A stretch of DNA of 64,000 bases from Pseudomonas sp. 102515 (GTDB lineage Bacteria; Pseudomonadota; Gammaproteobacteria; Pseudomonadales; Pseudomonadaceae). Positions 26,237 through 34,728 of this stretch are shown piece after piece; positions within the stretch are counted from its first letter, which is position 1, and each line of letters opens with the position of its first letter. The notes below the pieces were generated by a model. That model was not told the origin of the DNA. It did not search any database and saw nothing but the letters and a program-made list of their open reading frames with translations. A program made the position numbers and the translations under genes. The stretch is from NCBI RefSeq assembly GCF_031085165.1, contig NZ_JAVHTY010000001.1, forward strand, positions 682,001 to 746,000, given 5' to 3'.

Positions 26237-27348
26237 GGCTGCTTTCCTTCCAGCGCACTGTTGGCATCTGAGGCCAAGCGGATCGTCTGGCCCTCGTGGA
26301 GCAGATGAACACCGAGGGCCACGACCCTGTCACCCGACTGGAGGGGGCCGGCCACCAGGGCGGTGTCATCCGCCAGTTGACGAACCTGCACGGGTACCCA
26401 GGCGACCTGCTCGGGCGAGCCCTGGATACGCCAGACGCCAGCGCCCTTGCCCTCGTCGTAGAGGGCGCCCAACGGCACCTGCAAGGCATTCGCCCGCGGC
26501 ACGGACTCTTCCGGGATACGCAATGTCACCGTGGTGCCCAGCGGCGCATTGGCCAGCGCCCCTTCGAGCACATAGCGCGCCTCGAAGGTACGCGTCTCGC
26601 GATCGGTGCTGTCCGATAACTGCCGCAGTCGTGCCGGTCCTGGCTGTGGATCAGCGCCCAAACGGCTGGCTTGGGCCAGCGAGCCAAGCGCCGGACGCAA
26701 GGTCTCCGGCAGCTGGACGACGACCTCCCGGGCGCCCGCGCGGGCCAGGCGCATCACGATCTGCCCAGCGGCCACGACCTGCCCGGGCTCGGCCAGGGTA
26801 TCGACCACGGTGCCATCCGCATCCGCCACCAGGACGGCATAACGGCTGGCGTTGAGCGCCACCTCTGCCTGGGCTTCGGCGGCCTTGAGCTGGGCCCTCG
26901 CCGTATCCGCAGCGGCCTTGATCTGATCGTAGCCGGAGACCGAAATTGCCCCCGTGCCGCGCAGGTCCCGATAGCGAGACTCATCGTCTGCCGCCTGGCG
27001 AGCCCGCGCCTGGGCAGCGGCCACGGCTTCGCGCTGCGCCTGCAGGGCCAGCTGCAGATCGATGGGGTCGAGCTTGAGCAGCGGTTGTCCGCGCTTGACG
27101 GTTGCCCCTATGTCCACCAGCCGTTCGGCAACCTTGCCGGCGACGCGAAAGCCCAGATCGCTCTGCACTCGCGCGGCGACGATGCCGGTAAAGGTGCGGC
27201 TAGCGCTCTCGGCCTGTTGCGCCACGGCGGCTCGTACCAACGGTGCCTGCGTACGGGGATCGCCTTGGGAAGGGGCGTTGCACCCGCCGAGAGACAGCGG
27301 AAGGACTGTAGCCACCACGGCGGTGGAAAGCAGACGGCGCGCGAACAT
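26233..27348 (-). CDS. RND efflux periplasmic adaptor (membrane fusion) lipoprotein
   Basis: 371 residues. N-terminal lipoprotein signal with lipobox LGGC (Cys about residue 23). The lipoyl halves (GFRVAGKVAERLVDIGATVKRGQPLLKLD and VLVADADGTVVDTLAEPGQVV) flank an alpha-helical hairpin (about 105-165) that contacts the outer-membrane channel; beta-barrel domain after residue 190. First gene of the adaptor-pump-FabF operon. TriABC has two adaptors; here there is one. The promoter region carries the GTGAC-N14-GTCAC site. Confidence 0.9.
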   Translation of the reverse strand: MFARRLLSTAVVATVLPLSLGGCNAPSQGDPRTQAPLVRAAVAQQAESASRTFTGIVAARVQSDLGFRVAGKVAERLVDIGATVKRGQPLLKLDPIDLQLALQAQREAVAAAQARARQAADDESRYRDLRGTGAISVSGYDQIKAAADTARAQLKAAEAQAEVALNASRYAVLVADADGTVVDTLAEPGQVVAAGQIVMRLARAGAREVVVQLPETLRPALGSLAQASRLGADPQPGPARLRQLSDSTDRETRTFEARYVLEGALANAPLGTTVTLRIPEESVPRANALQVPLGALYDEGKGAGVWRIQGSPEQVAWVPVQVRQLADDTALVAGPLQSGDRVVALGVHLLHEGQTIRLASDANSALEGKQP

Positions 27349-27392
27349 GGAAGCTCCAGGAGGATGCCAGCAGAGCGCGCAATTTGATACCA

Positions 27393-27416
27393 GTGACCAT
27401 TTTAGTCAATAGTCAC
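27393..27416. promoter_or_regulatory. Efflux operator 1, GTGAC-N14-GTCAC
   Basis: GTGAC (27393-27397) and GTCAC (27412-27416) with 14 bases between; the arms extend to CAGTGAC/GTCACTG. The spacer contains TTTTAGTCA. It lies 45-68 bases upstream of the adaptor start, and a -35-like TTGACT on the minus strand falls inside it, as expected for a repressor site. The same arrangement recurs at 28082-28105. Confidence 0.65.
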
Positions 27417-27424
27417 TGAGCAAT

Positions 27425-28042
27425 TTAAGGCGAGAGGCTACGCAGCACCAGGTTGGCCAGCTGGGTAAGGGCGACGTCGAAATGCTCGAAGCTGTGCTGC
27501 AGCATCAGCGGATTCAGATAGGGTCGAAGCACGAGATAGGTCGCGGTCGTCACGTCGTCGATCGGCGTCTTGCGCTCGAACTGCCCCTCCCCGCGGCCCT
27601 GCGCCAGGATTTCCTTGAGCAGCTCCTGCATCCGCGCTTCGTAGCTGATCGTGGCCGGCCAGCGACCGGAGGCTGCAGAGATCGCGATTTCGTACAACTT
27701 TCGATCCTCCGAAAACAGCTGCAGTGTCGCTGCTGGAAGGCTCTGGAAAAGCCTTCTGAGCTTTTCAGGCGGACTGTCGGTCGAGCCAACCGCGGCCCTG
27801 GCCGCTGCCTCGATTCCCTGCAGGCAATCCGCACAGATGGCCTCGCCGATCGCCTGCTTCGAATCGAAGAACTTGTAAATGTAGGCTTTGGAAAACCCGA
27901 TGCTCCTGGCGAGTTCGGACACTGTGGTTTTCTCGTAGCCGTAGCGGCTGAAGTGCGCTTTCGCTGCCACCATGATCTGGTGGCGAACGTCGTGCTCGGC
28001 CGGTCCACGCGCCTGGCCAGGTGAAACGGATTCGGTAGTCAT
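27425..28042 (-). CDS. TetR/AcrR family repressor of the RND efflux system
   Basis: 205 residues counted from MTTESVSPGQ, preferred over a longer frame that would run into the operator. DNA-binding domain: HDVRHQIMVAAKAHFSRYGYEKTTVSELARSIGFSKAYIYKFFDSKQAIGEAI; ligand domain after residue 70. It lies between the adaptor gene and the divergent outer-membrane channel gene, and the two promoters flanking it share an operator, so it very probably represses both. Confidence 0.88.
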   Translation of the reverse strand: MTTESVSPGQARGPAEHDVRHQIMVAAKAHFSRYGYEKTTVSELARSIGFSKAYIYKFFDSKQAIGEAICADCLQGIEAAARAAVGSTDSPPEKLRRLFQSLPAATLQLFSEDRKLYEIAISAASGRWPATISYEARMQELLKEILAQGRGEGQFERKTPIDDVTTATYLVLRPYLNPLMLQHSFEHFDVALTQLANLVLRSLSP

Positions 28043-28081
28043 GGGCTTAGGTGTTCCGGCAGTTGCAAAATGAAACGGAAG

Positions 28082-28105
28082 GTGACCAATATACACTTTA
28101 GTCAC
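28082..28105. promoter_or_regulatory. Efflux operator 2, GTGAC-N14-GTCAC with nested palindrome
   Basis: GTGAC (28082-28086) and GTCAC (28101-28105), again 14 bases apart. Overlapping it, TTTAGTCACTAAA (28097-28109) is a perfect palindrome around a central C. It sits between the TetR gene and the channel gene, 32-59 bases before the latter. Shared words with operator 1 are GTGACCA and TTTAGTCA. Confidence 0.65.
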
Positions 28106-28140
28106 TAAAACCGTTCAGGCGTTGCTCAGGATAAAAGCCC

Positions 28141-29592
28141 ATGCGCTCCAGACTCCAGATGATTCTGCTCACCAGCGCCACCCTGGCGAGCGGCTGTACC
28201 GTCGGGCCTGACTACCACGCTCCTGAAGTCGCGCTACCTGCAACCTTCCAGCAGCGGCCGGTGGCAGCGCCCCTGGCCGATCAGGCGCTTGCTGGTTGGT
28301 GGGACCGTTTCCACGATCCGCTCCTGAGCCGCCTGGTAGAGCAGGCGCTTGCGCAAAATCTCGATCTGGTCCAGGCCGACGCACGCATTACCCAGGCTCG
28401 CGCCGGCGTCACGGCGGCCAACGCCGCGCTATTGCCAGCAGGCGATCTTGGTGGCCAAGCCGGTCGTGCCTATCAGTCACTGGAAACACCGCTTGGACGG
28501 GTGCTCGATTCAGCGCCCGGCTACGACAGGAGCGGTTCTTCCTATGAGGCCAATCTCGACGCAAGCTGGGAGCTGGACGTGTTCGGCGGCCTGCGCCGAG
28601 GTCGCGAAGCCGCCCTGGCCGACTACCAGGCCACCTTGGCCGGTGCCCGCGCCGTGCGGCTGGCCGTGGCCGCCCAGACGGCCGATCTCTATGTCGACAT
28701 CCGCGGTCTGCAGGCACGCCTGGCGATCGCCCACCAGCAGGTCGACACCCAGCAGGGGTTGCTGTCGATGGTCAGGCTACTGAACGGCAGGGACCTGGCG
28801 ACCGACCGGGAGCTACGCCAGGCCGAAGGAGGGTTGGCCGAGGTTCAGGCCTCGATACCCGGTCTGGAGTTCTCGCTGGAGCGGGCCATGAATGCGCTGG
28901 ACATAATGCTGGCGACACCGCCTGGCACCTGGCGTACGCAACTGGCTGGCGCCGCGTCCATCCCCAGCGGCCCCCGTATCGAAACGGCAGGCACGCCCGC
29001 CGACCTGCTCCGTCGGCGTCCGGACCTGATCGCGGCCGAGCGCCGCTTGGCCGCCGCCAACGCACGCATCGGCGCCGCGATGGCCGAGTACTATCCCAGG
29101 ATCTCCCTGAACGCTCTACTTGGCAGCGCCACCACGATGTCCAGTGGCAATCTCTTCAGCCACGACGCCAATCAGGCGCTCGGGGCCCTGGGCGTACGCT
29201 GGCGGCTGTTCGACTTCGGTCGGATCGACGCGCAGATCCAGGCGGCCAAGGGACAGGGTGCGGAATTGCTGGCGGCCTATCGGCTGGCGGTATTGCGCGC
29301 CACCGAAGACGTCGAAGATGCCCTCACCGGCCAGCTCAAGCGCGAACAGCAGGTCACGCTGCTGACGGCGGGCGAAGCCGCCCTCGGCCAAGCCCGCCAG
29401 GCCTCCGCCCTCGCCTACCAGAAGGGCGTGGTGCCCCTGGTGGACGTCCTGCAGGCCGATGAGCGCCTGCTCCGCACTGCCGATGCGCGGGCCCAGGCGC
29501 AAACGGCAGCCGCACTAGCGGCAATAAGCACTTTCAAGGCGCTGGGCGGAGGCTGGCAACCCGCTTCTCCCGCCGCCTTGAGCCTGAGATAG
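28141..29592 (+). CDS. Outer membrane efflux channel lipoprotein, NodT/OprM family
   Basis: 483 residues. Lipoprotein signal with lipobox ASGC (Cys about 19) followed by TVGPDYHAPEV, the typical start of NodT-type channels. Two repeats of the outer-membrane efflux domain: about 55-240 and 270-465, with TPADLLRRRPDLIAAERRL at the second repeat. It is divergent from its TetR gene and supplies the third part of the efflux system. Confidence 0.92.
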   Translation: MRSRLQMILLTSATLASGCTVGPDYHAPEVALPATFQQRPVAAPLADQALAGWWDRFHDPLLSRLVEQALAQNLDLVQADARITQARAGVTAANAALLPAGDLGGQAGRAYQSLETPLGRVLDSAPGYDRSGSSYEANLDASWELDVFGGLRRGREAALADYQATLAGARAVRLAVAAQTADLYVDIRGLQARLAIAHQQVDTQQGLLSMVRLLNGRDLATDRELRQAEGGLAEVQASIPGLEFSLERAMNALDIMLATPPGTWRTQLAGAASIPSGPRIETAGTPADLLRRRPDLIAAERRLAAANARIGAAMAEYYPRISLNALLGSATTMSSGNLFSHDANQALGALGVRWRLFDFGRIDAQIQAAKGQGAELLAAYRLAVLRATEDVEDALTGQLKREQQVTLLTAGEAALGQARQASALAYQKGVVPLVDVLQADERLLRTADARAQAQTAAALAAISTFKALGGGWQPASPAALSLR

Positions 29593-29774
29593 CAGAAGAA
29601 GGCACCCGCCGCACCGGGCTGGCCCGCGCGGCTGTCCGGTACGAAAGCTCAGCTTCTGCATGGCGACCGCCGCAAGCCGGCCGGCCATACTGGGTCCCGC
29701 TGGCCGGCGCCGGCCAGCTTCCCAGGTAGGCGGCCATTCGGGTCGTCCCATGCCAGAAGGTTCAGACACGCCCA

Positions 29775-30407
29775 ATGCAACACTTCGCCCTCTACCTCCT
29801 GCTGTGCGGCCTCACCATCGCCAGCCCCGGCCCAGGCGTATTGCTCACGCTCACCAACGCGCTGCAGCTGCGGCTACGCGGCGCCCTGCCGGGTATCCTC
29901 GGGGTGGTGCTGGGCATGCTGCTGGTGGCCATCCTGGCCAGCACTGCACTCGGCGCCCTGGTGAGCAGCTCGCCGCGGGCCCTGCAGGGATTGCAGCTGG
30001 TCGGAGCGCTCTACCTGGGCTGGCTGGGGCTGAGTCGTCTGCGCAGTCCCGCGTCGCGAGGCCGGCAGCCTGCCACCACTCGGCCCGTGGTCAGCGGTGG
30101 CAGACACGTCCTGCAGGGCCTGCTGGTGTCCCTGACCAACCCCAAGCTGATCATCTTCTTCCTGGCGCTGTTTCCGCCCTTCATCCAGGTGGATCGCCCG
30201 GTGTTGCCGCAATTGGTGCTGCTGGTGGCGACCTTCTGCCTGATGAGCTTCATCATCCATTGCAGCTACGCCAGGGCGGCGACAGCCCTCGGTGCCCGCC
30301 TGACCGCGGGTACCACCCTCGTCCGGCTGCAGCGGGCGGCTGGCACGCTCTTTCTGGTGTTCGCCGCGCTGTTGCTGGGAGCGGCCCTGGGCGCCCCTCG
30401 CGCCTAG
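29775..30407 (+). CDS. LysE/RhtB family amino acid exporter
   Basis: 210 residues with about six hydrophobic segments. The start FALYLLLCGLTIASPGPGVLLTLTNALQLRLRGALPGILGVVLG is the family signature (ASPGP motif in the first helix pair), and LVSLTNPKLIIFFLALFPPFI is the conserved mid-protein segment. The 3' end overlaps the convergent GGDEF/EAL gene by four bases. Export of an amino acid or derivative is inferred. Confidence 0.88.
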   Translation: MQHFALYLLLCGLTIASPGPGVLLTLTNALQLRLRGALPGILGVVLGMLLVAILASTALGALVSSSPRALQGLQLVGALYLGWLGLSRLRSPASRGRQPATTRPVVSGGRHVLQGLLVSLTNPKLIIFFLALFPPFIQVDRPVLPQLVLLVATFCLMSFIIHCSYARAATALGARLTAGTTLVRLQRAAGTLFLVFAALLLGAALGAPRA

Positions 30408-32992
30408 TGCGCGACCAGGGTCCGGCCGCCGTCGTTCGACGCTCCCCGTGGCTGTGACTGCTCCTGCCGCAAGGCCGCGAAACGCGCCGGGGACAGCGGC
30501 CGCTGCAGGTGGAAGCCCTGGGCCTGGTCGCATTTGAGGTCGGCGATGCGCGCCAGCTGGCCGGCGGTCTCGATGCCTTCGGCCACCACCGTCAACGACA
30601 GTGCCCGCCCCATGCTGATGATGGCCTCGACGATGGCGGCATTGCTCTCGCTCACCTCGATGTTGGAGACGAAGCTGCGGTCGATCTTCAGGCAGTCGAA
30701 GGGATAGGTGCGCAGGTAGCTCAGCGAGGAATAGCCGGTGCCGAAGTCGTCCATGGACAGCCGCACGCCCAACGCCTTGAGCTTCTTCATCAACTCCAGG
30801 GCGCCAGCGGCATCGTCCAGCAAGACGTTCTCGGTCAGCTCCAGCTCGACCCGCGCCGGGTCGATACCGGTGCGCTCGAGCACCTTGCGGATGCGCGCCA
30901 CCAGGTCATCGCGTTGGAACTCCAGCGGTGACAGGTTGATGGACACGATCAACTCCGGCGCCCAGTCCAGCGCCTGGCTGCAAGCCTCCTGCAACACCCA
31001 GTCGCTCAGGCCCAGGATCAGCCCGGTCTCCTCCGCCACCCCGATGAACTCGGCCGGCGCCAGGCGACCACGGACGGGATGATTCCAGCGCACCAGGGCC
31101 TCGGCCCCCAGCAAGCGCTGGCTGCTGGCATCGAAACGCGGCTGGAAATCCAGCTCGAATTCCAGCCGCTGCAACCCCAGGCGCAACTCGGTTTCCAGCT
31201 GGCGCCGCTCGAGGATGCGCTGGTTCATGGTGGGCTCATAGAATCTCAGGGTGTTACGCCCCGCCGCCTTGGCTTCGTACAGGGCGATGTCGGCATAGCG
31301 CAGCAGATCCTCGGCGCTATGGCCATCCTGGGGCGCCCGGGCGATGCCGACGCTCGCACCGATGTTGATGTCGTGCTCGTCGATGCGCATGGGCCGGCCG
31401 ATGCCCTCCAGCATCCGGTTGCACAGCACGCTCACCTGCTCGGCGCTCAGGCAGCCATTCACCGCGATGACGAATTCATCGCCGCCGATGCGCGCGACCA
31501 GATCGCCTTCGCGCACGCTGGCGCGCAACTCCTGGGCGACCTGGCAGAGCACCTGGTCGCCGGCGCCATGGCCGAGGGAGTCGTTGACCGGCTTGAAGCG
31601 GTCCAGGTCGAGGGCCAGCAGATGCAGCGGCTGGCTGGCATTGACGCCCTCGGCGAAGCGCTGCGCCAGGTAGCGGTGCAGTTGATGACGGTTGGCCAGT
31701 CCGGTCAGGGCATCGTGCCGGCTGATGTGTTCGATCCGCGCCTTGGCCTCGATCTCCTCGGTCACGTCGCACACGGTGCCGCGAAAGCCCGCCAGCAGGC
31801 CACCGCTGATGATGGGTTGCGCCGTCAGCTGGCAGTACCGGAGCTTCGCCTGGGCGTCGCGCATCTCGCAAGGTAGCGGACGTCGGCTGCGTCCGGTCGC
31901 CGGCTGCGCCCTGGCGACCTCCTCGACCTGGCTCGGCGGATAGCCGAGCAGCTCGTGCAAGGGGCGGCCTAGCCAGTTCTCCCGGCTGAAGCCGGTGACG
32001 GCCACGAAACGCTCCGAAAGATAGACCAGCCGCTGCTCGGCATCGCTTTCCCAGATCCAGTCGGACGACGCCTCGGAAACGGTGCGAAAGCGCTGCTCGC
32101 TGTGCCTCAGGGCATCTTCGGCCACATCCGTCTGCCGTGCCGCCAGGCCGATCCGGCGGCGCAGGTACCAGACCAGCAGCAGCGCCAGACCACACATCGC
32201 CGCCAGCAACGGCAGGAACTGCGCCAGCAGGCGCTGCCCCATCCCATGCACCAGCCAGTGGAAGGTCACGGCGATACCCGGATCGGACTTCACCACCAAG
32301 GTCGGCCGCTCCGCCAGTGACGGCAGCGCCCCTGGCTCCGCGGTCAGCCCGGGCAATTCGAAGGTCTGCCCGAGCTGGGCGAGCTTGTCCGGCGTGAGGA
32401 TGTCGACGAAGACCATGTAGGACAGCCGCTTGAAGTCCTGGTAGGTGGCGTCCGGGCGGATGACCGCGGCCAGCACGCTGGCCGGCTTGCCCTCGATCAG
32501 GAAATAGCCCTGGGCATAGCCATCCTTGAGCGAGCGCTCCCGGGCCTGGGCCAGCAACGGCGCCTGGTCGTCGCCCAGCCAGGTATCCAGTTGCAGCTTG
32601 CTGCGGCCGCCGCCGACCACGGCGTAGCGCGTGACGCCGTTGGGCGCCAGGATGAAGGCGCCATTCACGCCATAGCCGCTGTAGAGGGATGGCCCGACGT
32701 TGTCTTCTTCGTAGGCCCAGTTGACGTCAACCTTCTTGCTGGTCCGCGCATAGGCCTCGATCCAGAAGGAGTAATCGGTCAGCACCCGGCCCAGTTTGTC
32801 CAGCCGCGTGTCCAGCGCCCGCTGGGCATCCGCCTCGCTGTGGTGGCGTTGCTGCTCGTCGATGCGCGCGCACAGATCTAACAGCATCCAGCCAGCCAGG
32901 GCAAAGATGAGGATGACCAGGGCGAAGAAGCCGAGGGAAGCCTGACGGGCAACACGGTTGAGTTGGGTAGGCACGGTAGCGACCTGTTGCAA
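30404..32992 (-). CDS. Diguanylate cyclase/phosphodiesterase with CHASE4-like sensor (PAS-GGDEF-EAL)
   Basis: 862 residues, inner-membrane c-di-GMP enzyme. Helix at about 18-40, periplasmic CHASE4-like domain to about 255 (YSFWIEAYARTSKKVDVNWAYEEDN), second helix about 258-280. PAS about 300-420. GGDEF domain has the intact active site ARIGGDEFVIAV and an intact product-inhibition motif REGD five residues before it. The EAL domain has GAEALVRWNHP and later DDFGTGYSSLSYLR. Both activities could operate. Confidence 0.92.
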   Translation of the reverse strand: MQQVATVPTQLNRVARQASLGFFALVILIFALAGWMLLDLCARIDEQQRHHSEADAQRALDTRLDKLGRVLTDYSFWIEAYARTSKKVDVNWAYEEDNVGPSLYSGYGVNGAFILAPNGVTRYAVVGGGRSKLQLDTWLGDDQAPLLAQARERSLKDGYAQGYFLIEGKPASVLAAVIRPDATYQDFKRLSYMVFVDILTPDKLAQLGQTFELPGLTAEPGALPSLAERPTLVVKSDPGIAVTFHWLVHGMGQRLLAQFLPLLAAMCGLALLLVWYLRRRIGLAARQTDVAEDALRHSEQRFRTVSEASSDWIWESDAEQRLVYLSERFVAVTGFSRENWLGRPLHELLGYPPSQVEEVARAQPATGRSRRPLPCEMRDAQAKLRYCQLTAQPIISGGLLAGFRGTVCDVTEEIEAKARIEHISRHDALTGLANRHQLHRYLAQRFAEGVNASQPLHLLALDLDRFKPVNDSLGHGAGDQVLCQVAQELRASVREGDLVARIGGDEFVIAVNGCLSAEQVSVLCNRMLEGIGRPMRIDEHDINIGASVGIARAPQDGHSAEDLLRYADIALYEAKAAGRNTLRFYEPTMNQRILERRQLETELRLGLQRLEFELDFQPRFDASSQRLLGAEALVRWNHPVRGRLAPAEFIGVAEETGLILGLSDWVLQEACSQALDWAPELIVSINLSPLEFQRDDLVARIRKVLERTGIDPARVELELTENVLLDDAAGALELMKKLKALGVRLSMDDFGTGYSSLSYLRTYPFDCLKIDRSFVSNIEVSESNAAIVEAIISMGRALSLTVVAEGIETAGQLARIADLKCDQAQGFHLQRPLSPARFAALRQEQSQPRGASNDGGRTLVAH

Positions 32993-33229
32993 CGGGTTGT
33001 ACGAGGGTGCTGACGGCAGGCGGCCAGGCCGTAATCGTCTGCCTTTATATCGGCAGTACTGTAACGGCCTTGAAGCGCCGGCATGAATATTCCATAGAAA
33101 CCCAGCCTAGAGCGGTGGTTTTTGCACCATCGGCGGGCAGCACGGCGCTGGACGCGCCAAAGGGGCGCAGCCTTTGCTGGCCCTCTTGCTCAAAAACGAC
33201 AGAGGCGCGCCACTCACCCGGGCAAATGT

Positions 33230-33243
33230 TGACCTATCAGTCA
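33230..33243. promoter_or_regulatory. Inverted repeat upstream of xdhA
   Basis: TGAC-CTATCA-GTCA, preceded by T (TTGACC). It lies 46 bases before the xdhA start in the 296-base gap between the divergent c-di-GMP gene and xdhA. Candidate operator or -35 region; it differs from the TTGTATACAA sites of the second purine block. Confidence 0.35.
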
Positions 33244-33288
33244 GCTTTACCCACCATCAGGACATTCGAGACCAGGTGGAGAGCGGCC

Positions 33289-34728
33289 GTGATCAGGTTT
33301 CTGCTGGACCAGGAGCTGCGCGTCGAAGAGCAGCTCGATCCCAACCTCACCGTGCTGCAGTACTTGCGCGAGCGCTGTGGCAAGACTGGCACCAAGGAAG
33401 GCTGCGCCTCGGGCGACTGCGGCGCTTGCACCGTGGTGCTGGCCGAGCCGGAGGGCGACCGGTTGCGCTATCGCACCGTCAACAGTTGCCTGACCTTTGT
33501 CGCGGCGCTGGACGGCCGGCAGCTGATCAGCGTGGAGGACCTGAAGCACCAGGGCCGTCTCCATCAGGTGCAGCAGGCCATGGTCGATTGCCACGGTTCC
33601 CAGTGCGGCTACTGCACCCCGGGCTTCGTCATGTCGCTGTTCGCGCTGCAGAAAAACGTGGGATCAGCGGACAGCGCTGCTACCCACGAGGCCCTGGCCG
33701 GCAATCTCTGCCGCTGCACCGGCTACCGCCCGATCCTGGCCGCGGCCGAGCAGGCCTGCACCAGCCCTCAGCCGGATCAGTTCGATGCCCGCGAGCGCCA
33801 GACCCTGGAACGCCTCAAAGCCCTGGCAGCGCAACCTGCCACCCGTCTGGAAGGCGCCAGCCGACGCTGCCACAGCCCCACCAGCCTGAGCGAACTGGCC
33901 AGTCTCTACCTGGCCCATCCCGCGGCGCGCCTGCTGGCCGGCGGTACCGACCTGGCCCTGGAGGTCACCCAGCAGCATCGCCGACTGGAGACCCTGATCT
34001 ACCTGGGCAACCTGCCCGAATTGCGGGGCCTTACCCTGAGCGACGAGGTTATCGAGATCGGCGCCGCCACCCCGCTCGCCGACTGCGCCGCCGCCCTGGC
34101 CACCGACTACCCGGACTTCGGCGCGCTGCTGCAGCGCTTCGCTTCCCTGCAGATCCGTAACCAGGGCACCCTGGGTGGCAACATCGGCAATGCCTCGCCC
34201 ATCGGCGACAGTCCGCCCTTGCTCCTGGCGCTGGGTGCCAGCGTGCTGCTACGGCAGGGTGAGCGTCTGCGCGAACTGGCCCTCGACGACTTCTTCCTCG
34301 ACTATCGTAAGACTGCCCTGGAGCCGGGCGAATTCATCCAGGCGGTACGGGTGCCGCGGTCACGCGCGGGCCTGGTGTTCCGTGCCTTCAAGGTGTCCAA
34401 GCGCCTGGATGACGACATCTCCGCGGTCTGCGCCGCCTTCGCCCTGGAACTGGAGCGGGACCGCGTCCGCAGCGTGCGCATCGCCTATGGCGGCATGGCG
34501 GCCACGCCCAAGCGGGCGGCGCGCTGCGAACAGGCGCTGCTCGGCCAGCCCTGGAACGCCGCATCCATCGAGCGCGCCGTCCAGGCCCTGGCCGAGGATT
34601 TCGCCCCACTGTCGGATTTCCGCGCCAGTCGCGAATACCGCCTGCTGACGGCGCAAAACCTGCTGCGCAAATGTCACCTGGAAACCACCCAGCCCGCGCT
34701 GGCCACGAGGGTCACCGCCCATGTCTAG
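33289..34728 (+). CDS. xdhA: Xanthine dehydrogenase small subunit (FeS/FAD)
   Basis: 479 residues. Two [2Fe-2S] clusters are visible: plant-type CASGDCGACTVV (about 37-48) and the second with CHGSQCGYCTPGF and NLCRCTGYRPI. The FAD domain follows (ARLLAGGTDLALEV about 216-229, NIGNASPIGDSPP, YRKTALEPGEFI). I start at the GTG at 33289 because GGAG precedes it and IRFLLDQE is the family N-terminus; the open frame upstream is not conserved-looking. It carries electrons from XdhB to NAD. Confidence 0.92.
   Translation: MIRFLLDQELRVEEQLDPNLTVLQYLRERCGKTGTKEGCASGDCGACTVVLAEPEGDRLRYRTVNSCLTFVAALDGRQLISVEDLKHQGRLHQVQQAMVDCHGSQCGYCTPGFVMSLFALQKNVGSADSAATHEALAGNLCRCTGYRPILAAAEQACTSPQPDQFDARERQTLERLKALAAQPATRLEGASRRCHSPTSLSELASLYLAHPAARLLAGGTDLALEVTQQHRRLETLIYLGNLPELRGLTLSDEVIEIGAATPLADCAAALATDYPDFGALLQRFASLQIRNQGTLGGNIGNASPIGDSPPLLLALGASVLLRQGERLRELALDDFFLDYRKTALEPGEFIQAVRVPRSRAGLVFRAFKVSKRLDDDISAVCAAFALELERDRVRSVRIAYGGMAATPKRAARCEQALLGQPWNAASIERAVQALAEDFAPLSDFRASREYRLLTAQNLLRKCHLETTQPALATRVTAHV

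Noticed and set aside
27425-28105. Longer TetR start at 28105
   Set aside because: It would place coding sequence over the operator; the ATG at 28042 gives a normal TetR N-terminus.
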